DNA of 64,000 bases from Bog-473 sp963755495 (GTDB lineage: Bacteria > Actinomycetota > Acidimicrobiia > Acidimicrobiales > RAAP-2): contig CAVWJS010000004.1 of the NCBI GenBank assembly GCA_963755495.1, positions 62,001 to 126,000 on the forward strand, in the 5' to 3' direction. Position numbers and translations under genes: made by a program. Under the pieces are notes generated by a model that was given only the letters and a program-made list of their open reading frames with translations, was not told the DNA's origin and did no database searches. Each line of letters starts with the position of its first letter. Within the stretch, counting starts at the first letter, position 1. Positions 8,732-18,978 of this stretch are shown one piece after another.

Positions 8732-9661
8732 ATGCGAATTCTTGTCACCGGGGCCGATGGGCAACTCGGAAGGGATCTGCTCGATGCGCTGAGTGGACAG
8801 GTGCCGCGGGGCGGCCGGCGTTGTCGGCTCCTGGGGCCGGAGGGCCCGTTGCCGGGACTCAACGATGAGGTGTTGGCGACGGACGTCGGCACCATGCGCG
8901 TCGACGACCGTGCGCAAGTGCAGTATGTCTTCCGTGCCTTCCGGCCTGAGCTCGTGCTGCATGGTGGCGCGCTCACGGCGGTCGACGCCTGCGAGACAGA
9001 CGTCGACCTTGCATACGCGGTGAACGCCGTCGGCACCCGCAATGTGGCCGAGGCCGCGACAGCCGTCGGCGCGCACATGCTCTACGTCTCGACCGACTAC
9101 GTCTTTGACGGGGCGTCGGCCCGTGCGTACCGCGAATGGGACGCACCGAATCCGAAGTCCGTCTACGGTGCGAGCAAGCTGGCGGGTGAGCGCGACTGCC
9201 CACCCGGATCGACCATCGTGCGCACCTCGTGGGTCTGTGGCGCCCATGGCGCGAACATGGTCAAGACCGTTCTGCGCCTGGCGGCGGGAACCGACCCGCT
9301 GCGCTTCGTCGACGATCAGCACGGGTCGCCCACCTTCACGGCCGACCTGGCCGCAGCGATCGTCACCCTGGGGACGGACAAGCGGCCTGGCGTGTTCCAC
9401 GTGACCAACGGCGGAGCCACCACGTGGTTCGGTTTCGTGCGTGCCATTTTGGAAACGGTCGGCGGCGACCCAGAGCGCGTGCAGCCCATCTCCACCGTAG
9501 AACTCGACCCGTTGCGGTACCCGGCGCCTCGGCCGGCCAACTCGGTGCTCGACAACATGGCGTTGCGGCTGAGCGGATTGCCGGCGCTCCCCGATTGGAA
9601 AGACGGATTGGTCCGGTTGATCCGGGCATTGGAAGTCGAAGGGGCGGTCGCACCGCTATGA
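8732..9661 (+). CDS. rfbD: dTDP-4-dehydrorhamnose reductase
   Basis: 309 residues from ATG 8732. MRILVTGADGQLGRDL is the NAD(P)-binding start, ALTAVDACETD and VSTDYVFDG are typical RmlD motifs, and the catalytic YGASKLAGE supplies Tyr and Lys. VRTSWVCGAHGANMV and DQHGSPT complete the family pattern. It reduces dTDP-4-dehydrorhamnose to dTDP-L-rhamnose. An insert after residue 22 (SGQVPRGGRRCRLLGPEG) is longer than in most members. The stop overlaps the next start by ATGA. Confidence 0.92.
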   Translation: MRILVTGADGQLGRDLLDALSGQVPRGGRRCRLLGPEGPLPGLNDEVLATDVGTMRVDDRAQVQYVFRAFRPELVLHGGALTAVDACETDVDLAYAVNAVGTRNVAEAATAVGAHMLYVSTDYVFDGASARAYREWDAPNPKSVYGASKLAGERDCPPGSTIVRTSWVCGAHGANMVKTVLRLAAGTDPLRFVDDQHGSPTFTADLAAAIVTLGTDKRPGVFHVTNGGATTWFGFVRAILETVGGDPERVQPISTVELDPLRYPAPRPANSVLDNMALRLSGLPALPDWKDGLVRLIRALEVEGAVAPL

Positions 9662-11021
9662 CCTCACGTAAGAGCTCGAACAAGAACAAGAGAGCCAGCG
9701 ATCCTGAGTCGCAGGTGGTGGCGGTGATCGGCGCCGGCTACGTCGGCCTTCCCACCGCTGCCACCCTGGCTCATTTCGGCCACCGGGTGGTGCTGGCCGA
9801 ACGTGAGCCGTCGCGGTTGGCGGCCTTGCGGAGCGGGCGGATGCCTATTGTCGAGACGGGCCTTGACGATCTGGCGGCCGAAGGGGTGGCGGCCGGCAAC
9901 CTGCGCTTCAATGCATCGGCCGCCGAAGCCGTCGCCGGGGCGGCGTTCGTCTTCTTGTGCGTGCCCACGCCACAGGGGGACGATGGCGCAGCCGACCTCT
10001 CCTTCGTGGAGGCGGCGGCCAAGGAAGTCGGACCTCTGCTTGAGCACGGCACCATCGTCGTCAACAAATCGACTGTTCCGGTGGGCTCGGCCACCCTGGT
10101 CGAGCGGGTCATCGGGCGCGCCGACGTCCGGGTCGTCTCCAATCCCGAGTTCCTGCGCGAGGGCAACGCGGTGCGCGACAGCCTGCACCCTGACCGCATC
10201 GTGGTGGGGGCCGACGACGCGCAGGCGGCGGCAACTGTCGGCGCACTTTTCGCCAGTACCGGCGCACCCCTCATCATCACCGACGCCACGACCGCCGAGA
10301 CCATCAAGTACGCCTCAAACGCCTTCTTGGCCACCAAGTTGAGTTACGTGAACGCCGTGGCGGGGCTGTGCGAGGAAGTGGGTGCCGATGTGCGTGACGT
10401 CATGCTCGGGCTCGGCTACGACAAGCGCATCGGATTCGAGTTCTTGCACCCGGGGCCGGGCTGGGGGGCTCGTGCCTCCCCAAGGACACACGAGCCCTAT
10501 TGCACATCGCCCGGGAGGCGGGTTACGACTTCTCATTGCTGGCTGGTGCGATTGCCAGCAATGAGAAACAGCTGGCACGGGTCGTGGCCAAGGTCGAGAC
10601 AGCGTGCGGCGGCTCGGTCGACGGCGTGACCGTGGCCGTGTGGGGACTCACCTTCAAGGCCAACACCGACGACCGTCGAGATTCCCCCAGCGTGGAGATC
10701 GCCCACCGTCTGGTGGACCTGGGTGCTCGGGTTCAGGCCTTCGATCCGACCGTGCTCGTTGAGGAGGAGGTCGCGGGCGGCGCACCCGAGGTCGTACCCG
10801 ACGACTTGTCCGATCTGTTGTTGCGCGGAGACCCCTACGAGGCGAGCACCGGGGCATCCGTCGTGGTTGTACTGACCGAGTGGGACGACTTCCGCTGGCT
10901 CGACTTTGCTCGCGTCCGGGCGCTCATGAAGGTCGCGTCCATCGTCGATGCCCGGAACCTGCTGGATCCGGCGGCCGTACGGCGCATCGGGTTCGCCTAC
11001 ACGGGGATCGGACGCCGGTGA
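9658..11021 (+). CDS. ugd: UDP-glucose 6-dehydrogenase, frame broken once
   Basis: The N-terminal frame has VIGAGYVGLPTAATLA, FLCVPTPQ, STVPVGSA, NPEFLREGNAV and ETIKYASNAFLATKLSY. At about 10463-10468 a run of six G follows the PGPGW codons. One extra G would restore the invariant catalytic GGSCLPKDT motif and join to the downstream frame LLHIAREAGYDFSLL, which runs through LTFKANTDD(R)RDSPS to 11021. The enzyme oxidises UDP-glucose to UDP-glucuronate. The broken frame removes the catalytic Cys only in the literal reading, so a sequencing deletion is the simplest explanation. It feeds the UDP-glucuronate decarboxylase-like gene next to it. Confidence 0.9.
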
Positions 11022-11966
11022 GCCGCGTCGTCGTGGCGGGAGGGGCGGGCTTCTTGGGGTCGCACCTGTGCGAGCACCTGGTAGCGCGGGGTGACTCGGT
11101 CGTCTGCCTCGATGACCTGTCCACCGGGAGCCGGGACAACGTGGCTCACCTGATCGATTCGGCCCTCTTCTCGTTGGTGGTCACCGATGTGTGCGAGAAG
11201 GTGGAGCTGGCCTCGAACGCCAAGATTGACGCCGTCTGCAACCTGGCCAGCCCAGCTTCGCCCCCGGCGTATCTCGAGCGCCCACTCGAGACGCTGGCTG
11301 TTGGCAGCGAGGGCACACGGCGGCTCTTGGAGCTGGCCCTGACGCACGATGCGCGGTTCCTCATGGCCAGCACGAGCGAGATCTACGGCGACCCTTTGAT
11401 CCATCCCCAGAGCGAGTCCTATCACGGCAACGTGGACCCGACCGGGCCGCGGCAGCGTCTACGACGAGGCGAAGCGGTTCGCCGAGAGCCTGACCATGGC
11501 CATGCACCGCTTCCGCGGCGTCGACGTGGGGATTGCCCGCATCTTCAACACTTATGGCCCGCGGCTGGCTCCGGGGGACGGGCGGGTGGTGTCCAATTTC
11601 ATCAGCCAGGCCCTGCGGGGAGAGCCCCTCACGGTCTATGGCGACGGATCCCAGACCAGGAGCTTGTGTTACGTCGACGATGAGGTTGCCGGGCTGGTGG
11701 CATTGTTGGACTCGTCGCTTGTCGGACCGGTCAACATCGGCAATCCCGACGAGCGCACCGTTCTCGAATTGGCGCAGATCGTCTTGGAATTGTCGGGATC
11801 GGAGTCCTCGATTACCTTCGAGCCCCTGCCCACCGACGATCCGACGCGACGCTGCCCTGACATTTCCTTGGCCACCTCCGAATTGGGCTGGTCCCCGACA
11901 ATCGACCTGCGGACCGGCATTTTGCGGACGATTGACTATCTGGCTCCCCGGGTGCTGGCATCGTGA
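11018..11966 (+). CDS. UDP-glucuronate decarboxylase-like NAD-dependent epimerase/dehydratase, frame broken once
   Basis: The GTG start overlaps the ugd stop (GTGA). VVVAGGAGFLGSHLCEHL, CLDDLSTGS and NLASPASPPAYLERPLET are hallmarks of UDP-xylose synthase type SDRs. STSEIYGDPLIHPQ follows. Near 11450 one extra base moves the catalytic YDEAKRFAE out of frame. The second frame continues GVDVGIARIFNTYGP and ends with DISLATSELGW. Product: UDP-xylose from UDP-glucuronate, supplied by the preceding gene. A 4-epimerase role is possible but NLASPASPP favours the decarboxylase. Confidence 0.85.
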
Positions 11967-12706
11967 GCGCAACGCCGGGCGGGACCGCCGCCGAGTTTTC
12001 TCCCCTTCCCACCTACACGACGTTGTCGGTGATCATGCCTGTGTTCAACGAGCGCACCACCGTGGCGGAGATCATCCGCCGTATGCGGGCTGTCGAGTTA
12101 CCTCTGACGCTACAGATCATCGTCGTGGACGATGGCTCGTCCGATGGTTCGGACAAGGTCCTGGGCGCACTTGAGGACTCGACGGTGCGGGTGATCACGC
12201 ACGCCCAGAACCAGGGGAAGGGCGCGGCAATCCGGACCGGCTTGGCCGCGGCCACCGGCGACCTGGTGCTCATTCAAGATGCCGACCTCGAGTACGACCC
12301 CGATGACTGGCCACGCCTGCTCGATCCCATGCTCAAGGGCAAGGCCCGCGTCGTCTATGGGAGCCGTTTCACCGGGGAGCGCAAGAACATGCTGCCGTTG
12401 CACTGGTTCGCCAACCGGATCCTCTCCTTTACGACCAACCTCCTCTACAGCTCGACGTTGTCCGACATGGAGACGTGCTACAAGCTCTTCGACGCGCAGG
12501 CCATCGCGGGCATCACCATCGTCTCGAACCGCTTCGACTTCGAGCCTGAGATCACGGCCAAGATCCTGCGTCGGGGACTGCGCATCTACGAGGTGCCCAT
12601 CTCCTACGCCGGACGCGAAGTGGACGAGGGCAAGAAGATCACCTGGCGTGACGGCTTCAGCGCGCTGGTCGCCCTCGTGCGTTTCCGCTTCACCAAGAAG
12701 TTCTGA
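11963..12706 (+). CDS. family 2 glycosyltransferase, dolichyl/polyprenyl-phosphate sugar synthase-like
   Basis: 247 residues from a GTG overlapping the previous stop. SVIMPVFNERTTVAEII, IIVVDDGSSDGS, NQGKGAAIRTGL and IQDADLEYDP are the GT-A fold nucleotide-sugar binding motifs of the DPM1-like GT2 group. YKLFDAQ and FDFEPEITAKILRRG extend the match. No C-terminal membrane helices are present, so it is the soluble short form. It probably loads a sugar onto a lipid phosphate at the inner membrane face. It is coupled to the nucleotide-sugar genes upstream. Confidence 0.88.
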   Translation: MSATPGGTAAEFSPLPTYTTLSVIMPVFNERTTVAEIIRRMRAVELPLTLQIIVVDDGSSDGSDKVLGALEDSTVRVITHAQNQGKGAAIRTGLAAATGDLVLIQDADLEYDPDDWPRLLDPMLKGKARVVYGSRFTGERKNMLPLHWFANRILSFTTNLLYSSTLSDMETCYKLFDAQAIAGITIVSNRFDFEPEITAKILRRGLRIYEVPISYAGREVDEGKKITWRDGFSALVALVRFRFTKKF

Positions 12707-12713
12707 GCCCGCC

Positions 12714-13597
12714 GTGCCCGGCCAGGTGGCAGCGGTCGTCGTGGACCATAATGCCGGTCCGCTTCTCGACAAGTGTGTGCGGTCCCTCGTCAGTGACGGC
12801 GCCGGGCCGGTCATCGTGGTGGAGAACGGCACGCCAGGGAGTGTCCACAAGGCGCTCGCCGCCGTGGTGGCCGAGGATCCGGGCTTCCCAGTCGTCGTCC
12901 TGCGACCGGGAGTCAACATGGGCTACGGCGCTGGAGTGAACCGGGGACTGGCTGCGCTCAGTGGTGCATCGCCCCCGCCCGAGTGGGTGATGATCGCCAA
13001 CGCCGACCTGCATGTCCATCCCGGGAGCGATCGACGCGTTGCGACGCGGTCCTCGAGAGCCATCCGGCGTGGGCTCTCGTCGGTCCGCGGATCTTCACCT
13101 CCGAGGGCGCGGTCTATCCATCGGTGCGACGGTTTCCCTCCTTCGTCGAAGCGGCCGGCCATGCGCTGTTCGGATTGTGGAATCCAGAGAACCGCTTCAC
13201 GAGGCGCTACAACCCCGGCATCCCCGAGGGTGCGGGTGCGGTCGAGGCCGAATGGATCTCGGGCTCGTGCTTCCTGGCCCGCCGGGCCGCTCTTGAAGAG
13301 CTCGGAGGGTTCGACGAGACATACTTCATGTACGCCGAAGACATGGACCTGTGCTGGCGGGCGCACCGGGCGGGCTGGGGGATCGGGTTCACCGGCGCCG
13401 CCAATGTCACCCACGTGCAGGGAGTGAGCACGGCCAGGCACCCCTACAAAATGATGGCGGCCCATCATCGTTCAGCTCTGCGCTTCACTGTGCGCACGAC
13501 GTCGGGTTGGCGGCGGGCGGTGCTTCCCCTGGCCGTCCTGGTTCTCGGTGTGCGCATGGGGATAGCGACGGCCCGCCTGGCCCTCAAGCAGGCCTGA
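12714..13597 (+). CDS. family 2 glycosyltransferase, rhamnosyltransferase-like, frame broken twice
   Basis: The first frame reads VAAVVVDHNAGPLLDKCVRSLV, NMGYGAGVNRGL and MIANADLHVHPG. The frame changes at about 13024-13027 and again at about 13042, each consistent with one extra base. It then continues AVLESHPAWALVGPRI, EWISGSCFLARRAALEELGGFDE and FMYAEDMDLCWRAHRAGW to 13597. This matches WbbL-type rhamnosyltransferases, which fits dTDP-rhamnose made upstream. A C-terminal hydrophobic stretch after TSGWRRAV may associate it with the membrane. Confidence 0.82.
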
Positions 13598-13624
13598 ACG
13601 GGTGCATCGATCCGCCGGCTCACG

Positions 13625-14650
13625 TTGGTCGCCTTCATAGTGGCGGCCTCACTGCTGCTCGGCGCACGGGCCACCACTCCGGCTCGACACATTCGAGTCG
13701 AGCCGATCGTGAACTTCGCCTTGCCGTCGACCGCAGCCGGTTGCGGTGGGGCAACGGCACTCGGTGGCGGGGCCGCACGCATCCCGATCACCGTCAGCAC
13801 CGTGGCGGGTCAGGTCGGCGAATTGGTCAACGTCTGCATTGGGGGAAGCGGTCCCTATCCATTCGTGCTCGACTCCGGGGCCGGCGAATCCATCATTGAT
13901 CGCCACCTGGCCACCCAATTGCATCTGGTGCACGACGGATCAACAACCGAATTCGGCGGAGTCGGCTGCGTCGGGACCGCGCAGCCGGTAGGGGTGACGT
14001 CGTGGTCGGCCGCCGGAGTGGCGCTGGCCCCACAGTCGTTGACCGCGGCCACGCTCCCCGATTTCGGGGGCGCCGGACAACCGGTGGGTCTGCTGGGCTC
14101 CGATGTATTGAGCCGCTTCGGGGCGGTGCGCGTTGACTTCACCGCACAGACGGTCACGTTTGGTGGCCCCGAAGGTCCAGCGAAGCATGGGAACCCCCCC
14201 GACGTGCATGGGCCCACCGGTCCGGCACCTTCCCCTGTCTTGACGCAGGGTGAGGTCGGGACCACCGTGCCCCTCACCGTCGTGTTCACCCCCGGGGACA
14301 TCTCGCTCAACGTCCGCTCGCGGTTCGGCCAACAGACGGCCCACACCTTTGTGATTGATACCGGCTCGTCCCAGTCGGTTGTGGCCAAATCATTGGCCAA
14401 GAGCGCGCATCTTGCTTCCACGCGACTGGCCCAACGTCAACCCACGGTCTGCTCGACCATTACCGCACCACTGGTGCGCAGCGGGGCCTGGTCGATCCCC
14501 GGCGTGCACCTCCACTCCCAACTACTCGGTGCGGTGGACTTTGGCCCGATTAGCGCGAACGGTATCGCCGGACTGATCGGCTCGGATCAACTAAAGCGCT
14601 TCGGCTGGGTGATCTTCGACTACAGCGGCGGCCGGTTGGTCCTGGGCTGA
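13625..14650 (+). CDS. secreted protein with two tandem retropepsin-like aspartic protease domains
   Basis: 341 residues from a TTG start with a hydrophobic signal segment (residues 3-14). Two DxG aspartic motifs are visible: DSGAGES with Asp83 and DTGSSQS with Asp246. Each is followed about 75 residues later by a matching turn, GLLGSDVLSRFG (about 156) and GLIGSDQLKRFG (near the end). The chain is thus an internal duplication of a retropepsin-like unit, so one polypeptide could form a complete bilobed active site. It ends the surface-sugar operon 27 bp after the glycosyltransferase. Substrate unknown; the location is probably extracytoplasmic. Confidence 0.75.
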   Translation: MVAFIVAASLLLGARATTPARHIRVEPIVNFALPSTAAGCGGATALGGGAARIPITVSTVAGQVGELVNVCIGGSGPYPFVLDSGAGESIIDRHLATQLHLVHDGSTTEFGGVGCVGTAQPVGVTSWSAAGVALAPQSLTAATLPDFGGAGQPVGLLGSDVLSRFGAVRVDFTAQTVTFGGPEGPAKHGNPPDVHGPTGPAPSPVLTQGEVGTTVPLTVVFTPGDISLNVRSRFGQQTAHTFVIDTGSSQSVVAKSLAKSAHLASTRLAQRQPTVCSTITAPLVRSGAWSIPGVHLHSQLLGAVDFGPISANGIAGLIGSDQLKRFGWVIFDYSGGRLVLG

Positions 14651-14677
14651 GCCCGCCCAGACCGGGGCGACGCCGCC

Positions 14678-15301
14678 TCACCCGGTATTCGCCGTCAACT
14701 GGGCATAGCGAAAGCAGCTCACCAGGTGGTCATTGACCAGGCCGGCTGCCTGCATGTGCGAGTAACAGACCGTAGGCCCGACGAAGCGAAAGCCCCGCGC
14801 GCGTAAGTCGGCACTAAGGGCTTCAGAGGTCGGGGTCGTGGCGGGGAGCTGCTCGGTGCGGCGCCACGTGTTCACCTTTGTCCGCCCGCCGACGAAGGTC
14901 CACATGTAGGCGTCGAACGAGCCAAAGTCCTCTTGGACGGCGATGAAGTGATCGGCATTGCGGACGGTCGCTTCCACCTTCGCCCGATTGCGGATGATGC
15001 CGGGGTCCAACAGGATCTTCTCGATCCGCTTTGGGGTGAAACGCGCCACCTTCTCCACGTCGAAGTCGGCGAAGACACGCCGATACCCCTCGCGTCTTTT
15101 GAGGATGGTGAGCCAGCTCAGCCCAGCTTGGGCCCCCTCGAGCACTAGAAACTCGAAGTGCGTCGCATCGTCGTGCACCGGGACGCCCCATTCCGCGTCG
15201 TGATAGGGAACATTCCATGGCCCGTGGGCCCAGTGACAGCGGGGGCGGTCGTCGGCCACGAATGCGTCGGGATCGATGGCAGTGGATCTCGAGGGAGTCA
15301 C
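14678..15301 (-). CDS. tag: DNA-3-methyladenine glycosylase I
   Basis: 207 residues. RCHWAHGPWNVPYHDAEWGVPVHDD supplies the N-terminal zinc Cys and His, and CYSHMQAAGLVNDHLVSCFRY gives the C-terminal His and Cys. LEGAQAGLSWLTILKRREGYRRVFADFD is the conserved core of Tag. It excises 3-methyladenine from alkylated DNA. The N-terminus is about 20 residues longer than in E. coli Tag. It stands alone, convergent with the protease gene. Confidence 0.93.
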   Translation of the reverse strand: MTPSRSTAIDPDAFVADDRPRCHWAHGPWNVPYHDAEWGVPVHDDATHFEFLVLEGAQAGLSWLTILKRREGYRRVFADFDVEKVARFTPKRIEKILLDPGIIRNRAKVEATVRNADHFIAVQEDFGSFDAYMWTFVGGRTKVNTWRRTEQLPATTPTSEALSADLRARGFRFVGPTVCYSHMQAAGLVNDHLVSCFRYAQLTANTG

Positions 15302-15961
15302 GGTACGACCCTACGTCCCGAGGGTGTCGTTGGCCTCCCGAACCCTCCACCCTCCTCGTCGACTGCGGGATCTCGGGGGCTTACGTCATGCCCTTATGAA
15401 AAAGCGGCCTCGAGAGCACCAGCCGCGTTGGGGCGGAGGGGTCATGGGGAAGAGTTGGGGATTGAGGGGGCCCTACTGGGGATGACTGGTGAAAAGGTGG
15501 GGAGAACGTCTGGATTTCGCGAAATCGCATTGACCTTCTGCGACTCGAAGCGCAAGGTGTGACCAGTTCGGAGATGAAAGCCCGCCGAACCCCGACGGAA
15601 AGCCGCAAGGCAGCACGAAGGGAAGCCGGAAGGAATGCCGCAAGGCGGACCGAAGGTGGCCGAGAGAAAGCCGCAAGGCCGGATCGAGGGTCGGCATTGA
15701 GTTCTGCAAAGAGCTCGCGGCCGGAGCGGGGAAGAAGTTTCCGGCGACAGGCGTGCCGTGTTACGGAATGGTGACTTCCCTGGAGTCACTGGACCAGGCC
15801 CGGGTTGGGATTGTCCGACACGATCCCAGTACGGAGTCGGCGGTTCGTCTCAGACGTAGCCCCGAGGAGCACGGGAGGCTTCGGCCGAACGGTTACTCGG
15901 GGTTGCGTCGCGTCTGGGCATAAGTCGACGGGTGCGGACTCGGACAGCTAAGCGGGCACGC
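15302..15961. other. 660-bp stretch without a recognisable gene
   Basis: No frame here has protein-like composition or a recognised motif. The decamer GCCGCAAGGC recurs at 15602-15611, 15637-15646 and 15670-15679 within a purine-rich, imperfectly repeated stretch. Arms GTGACT (15771-15776) and AGTCAC (15784-15789) could form a small hairpin. Nothing more is supported. Confidence 0.5.
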
Positions 15962-16865
15962 TTACGCGGCCTGGATCGGCCGCGCCCAGAGAGCGGCCGG
16001 CCGTGCGCCCCGGCTGACCTGGTGGGCCAGTTCGCTCTGTACCAATCCCAGGTCGTCGGGGTGTGTGACCCCGATACAGCGCCCATTCGCTGCCAACACG
16101 GTAAAGGGGGATGCATCCAAAGAGTCGGCCACCACCTCGGGCAGCAGCACCTCGGCCTCTTCCGATGCGTCGGTGGCCGCAGACATGGCGGCCTGCAGTG
16201 TCTTGTGAAACTCCGGGGTGAAGCCCCAGAGGTTCATCGACACCCGAGCCTCAGGGGACAACTCGGACGGTTCCCTTCCGTCGGCCGCGACAAACGTCCC
16301 GTCGGGCCGGGCGGTCACGTGTCGCCGTTCGTCCACCCGCAGCAATTGACCCTCGGGGCCTACTCGGCAGACGCCGCGGGTTACCGGCGCCGACCCGACA
16401 ACGGCGTCGGCCAACCGAAAACCGACGAGGGCATTGGTCGGGTCGAGCGCCGTGAGGTGCGCGGCCAGCAGGGCACAGGCAGCCTCCCCGTAGATGTCGT
16501 CGGCATTTCCCACCCCGTAGGGGGTGTCGCCGACATGCTCGGAGGCGCTTAACACGGCGTGGACGGTGCCCAGAGGCGCACTCTTGAAGGGCGAACCGGA
16601 CATCGACGTGGGAGGGCCACGTGTGCTCTACGTGGTAGCGGATGGCGGGGCCGGTGGCGGGCCCCAGCACGAGCACGATCGTTGCGAAACCGGCGGCTAA
16701 TGCGTCGCTGGCGACCAAGTCGATGACCGCTTCACCGTGCGGTCCGACGGGCGCCAAGGGCTTCACGCCTCCGTAGCGGCGGGCTCGACCGGCCGCCAGA
16801 ATGACAAGAGGCAGCCCGGTCGTCGCTGCGTTCTTGGTCACCAGCGAAGCACGGCGCTGGCCCAC
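15962..16865 (-). CDS. NTP-transferase family nucleotidyltransferase, frame broken once
   Basis: The upstream frame reads LPLVILAAGRARRYGGVKPLAPVGPHGEAVIDL, the nucleotide-binding loop of sugar-nucleotidyl/MobA-like transferases. The frame changes at about 16580. The second frame continues PLGTVHAVLSASEHV and VGNADDIYGEAA, where the paired Asp of NADD would bind metal, and ends at 15962. The total is about 300 residues. I recognise the superfamily but not the substrate. The start overlaps the KAS III-like gene by 28 bp and shares its direction. Confidence 0.75.
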
Positions 16866-17759
16866 GTCATCCCTCCGCCGAATCCGGTCAGGAGGAGGTT
16901 GTCACCCTTGTGCACGCGGTTGTTGCTAATGGCATCGTGCAGGGCCAGGGGTATGGAGGCCGACGAGGTGTTCCCGTAGCGGTCGATGACGACCACTGTG
17001 CGGTCTTCGGGAATGCCGAGCCGCTGGCAGGCGGCCACTATGATGCGCAGGTTGGCTTGATGCGGCACGAGCAGCGAGATGTCCTTTGGGCCAAGACCGG
17101 CGTCGGCCATGGCACGCTCGGCCGACTCGACCACCACCCGCACGGCCTTGCGGAAGACCTCCTTGCCGTCCATGTAGAGGGTGCCCCCATGCTCGCAGTA
17201 GAGCAGGTGGCGGAGCGACCCATCGGAGTTGAGGTTCCAGCTCAGGAGCTGCCCCTTTCCCTTGGTCGGCTGCACGACGACGGCGCCCGCTCCGTCACCG
17301 ACGATGATGGCGATGGCACGGTCGTCCATGTCGGTGATCTTCGAAAGTGTCTCGGATCCGATGAGGAGTATCGGGGCCGGAGCCCGTGGCGATGAGGCCG
17401 GCCACCGTCACGAGGCCGTAGACGAAGCCTGAACAGGCGGCATTGATGTCGAACGCGCCGCCCTTTATGCCGAGGGCGTCCTGCACCTTTGGCGCCGTGC
17501 CGGGAACGATCCCGTCGGGCGTCGTCGTCGCGAGGACGACGTGGTCGATGTCGGCCCCGGTGAGCCCAGCTTGGCGGAGCGCGTTCTGGCCCGCCTCGAT
17601 GGCCAGGCCGGAAGTCGTGCCTCCGATACGGCGTTCACGGATGCCGGTGCGCTCGGTGATCCAGGTATCGCTCGTGTCGAGGCTGACCGCCATGTCGTCG
17701 TTGGTCACGATCTTGTCCGGCAGCGCAATGCCCCAACCGGTGATGCGGATGCCGGTCAT
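16838..17759 (-). CDS. 3-oxoacyl-ACP synthase III-like (FabH/KAS III), frame broken once
   Basis: ATG at 17757-17759 overlaps the thiolase stop. The first frame runs TGIRITGWGIALPDKIV, DTSDTWITERTGIRERR and the catalytic Cys in NAACSGFVYGL. At about 17370 one missing base moves the frame. The second frame continues GDGAGAVVVQP, the catalytic His in LVPHQANLRII, and the Asn in DRYGNTSSASIPLAL. All three KAS III catalytic residues are present. It condenses an acyl-CoA with malonyl-ACP or a related acceptor. Its place beside a thiolase, thioesterase and LLM oxidoreductase suggests lipid or polyketide-like acyl chemistry. Confidence 0.88.
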
Positions 17760-18953
17760 AGCGAACCGGCAGCGGATGGCATGGATGCCGACAAAGCCGG
17801 CGTCGCCCTCAATGATGCCGCCCGTGTTCACGGCCAGCACCCAAGCGCACCCCGTTGATCTGGCGCCCCCCGGCGCGCCCTCGGATCTGCGTGGCGAGTT
17901 CGACCACCTGCGCCAGTCCGGTGGCGGCGAGAGGGTGCCCGCGCCCGACCAGGCCACCGCTCGAGTTCACCACGAGGCCCGGGCTGTCCATGCCGGTGCG
18001 GCCGCTCTCCGTGGCCGGCCCGGCCAGCCCGAACCCGAAGAATCCGAGCGACTCGAGGGCGAAGATCTCTTCGGGCGCCGTGGCGTCGTGCAGCTCGACC
18101 AGGTCGAATTCGTCGGGTCCGATGCCCCAGGCTTCCCATGCGGCGTCGGCGGCCAGGGAGAGCCGATCGTGGTAGTCGAGCAGTCCATTTCCGGAGCGGG
18201 CCACCGAACCGATAATACGGGGGGCGGAGGCCGGCGCAGAAATCGCCGCTCCCGACAGCACGACGGCGGCCGCTCCATCGGTGAAGGAGCTACACATCAG
18301 GCGAGTCAGGACTCCAGCGACCTGGGGGGATGCCAGCACCTCTTCCACGCTGGTCGTGCGCTGGCATTGGGCCAACGGGTTACGGGCCGCGTGATCGAAA
18401 GCCTTGACTGCGGCCGCCGCCATTTGGCGTGTCGGTGACCCCCCGTTCCACCATCAGCCGCTGGGCCCAGCCGTTGTTGAGCCCCATCAGAATGCTGCCG
18501 GCCGGATTCTCGTCGGCGTGACGCTGGTCGTGCAGATCATGGCGGTAGTCGGCCGGCAGCCCGTCCTCGATCCCGGCCATGGTCTCGGCCCGATTGCCAG
18601 TCCACATCTTCTCGACGCCCAGCGCCAGGACGGGACGCTCCGATGCGGATGCCACCATGGTGGCAAGGTGCAAGGCCGAGCTCCCCCCGGCACAGGAGTT
18701 GTCGACGTTGATGATCGGCACGTCGTTCAGTCCCGCCTTGCGGAGCCATGACTGCCCGCGCACGCAGGCCTGGTCGTTGAGGCGCCCGGCCGTGGCGTTG
18801 GCGAAGATGACGAGCCCGAGCTCGTCGGGGCTCAGGCCGGCGTCGGCCAGCGCCTCATGGGTGGCCTGGTAGGCCATCGTCTCGGGTGACAGATCACGCC
18901 GGCTCATGTCGGTCATGCCCGTGCCCGAGGATGGCCACGTCGGTCGTCGTCAC
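17756..18953 (-). CDS. thiolase superfamily acetyl-CoA acetyltransferase (SCP-x type), frame broken at least three times
   Basis: From GTG 18953 the frame VTTTDVAILG breaks at a GGG about 18928 and continues TGMTDMSRRDLSPETMAYQATHEAL, then NVDNSCAGGSSALHLA with the acyl-binding Cys. A second break near 18420 leads to the long C-terminal frame with FTDGAAAVVL and GLVGRGHPLAATG, the His of thiolases. A third break near 17830 leads to NTGGIIEGDAGFVGIH. The expected end is a TGA at 17756-17758, which needs one more indel. At about 399 residues the length fits SCP-x thiolases. Role: CoA-dependent cleavage or condensation of branched or sterol-like 3-ketoacyl chains. Confidence 0.82.
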
Positions 18954-18978
18954 AGAATGAGCGCTGACGTGAAAGGTC

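Noticed and set aside
9229..9657. Upstream extension of the UDP-glucose dehydrogenase frame
   Set aside because: It overlaps the dTDP-4-dehydrorhamnose reductase gene in another frame. The ATG at 9658 gives the expected N-terminus.
12279..13427. 382-codon plus-strand frame
   Set aside because: Its first half is a shadow of the upstream glycosyltransferase and its end is out of frame. Only 12714 to about 13023 in this frame is coding.
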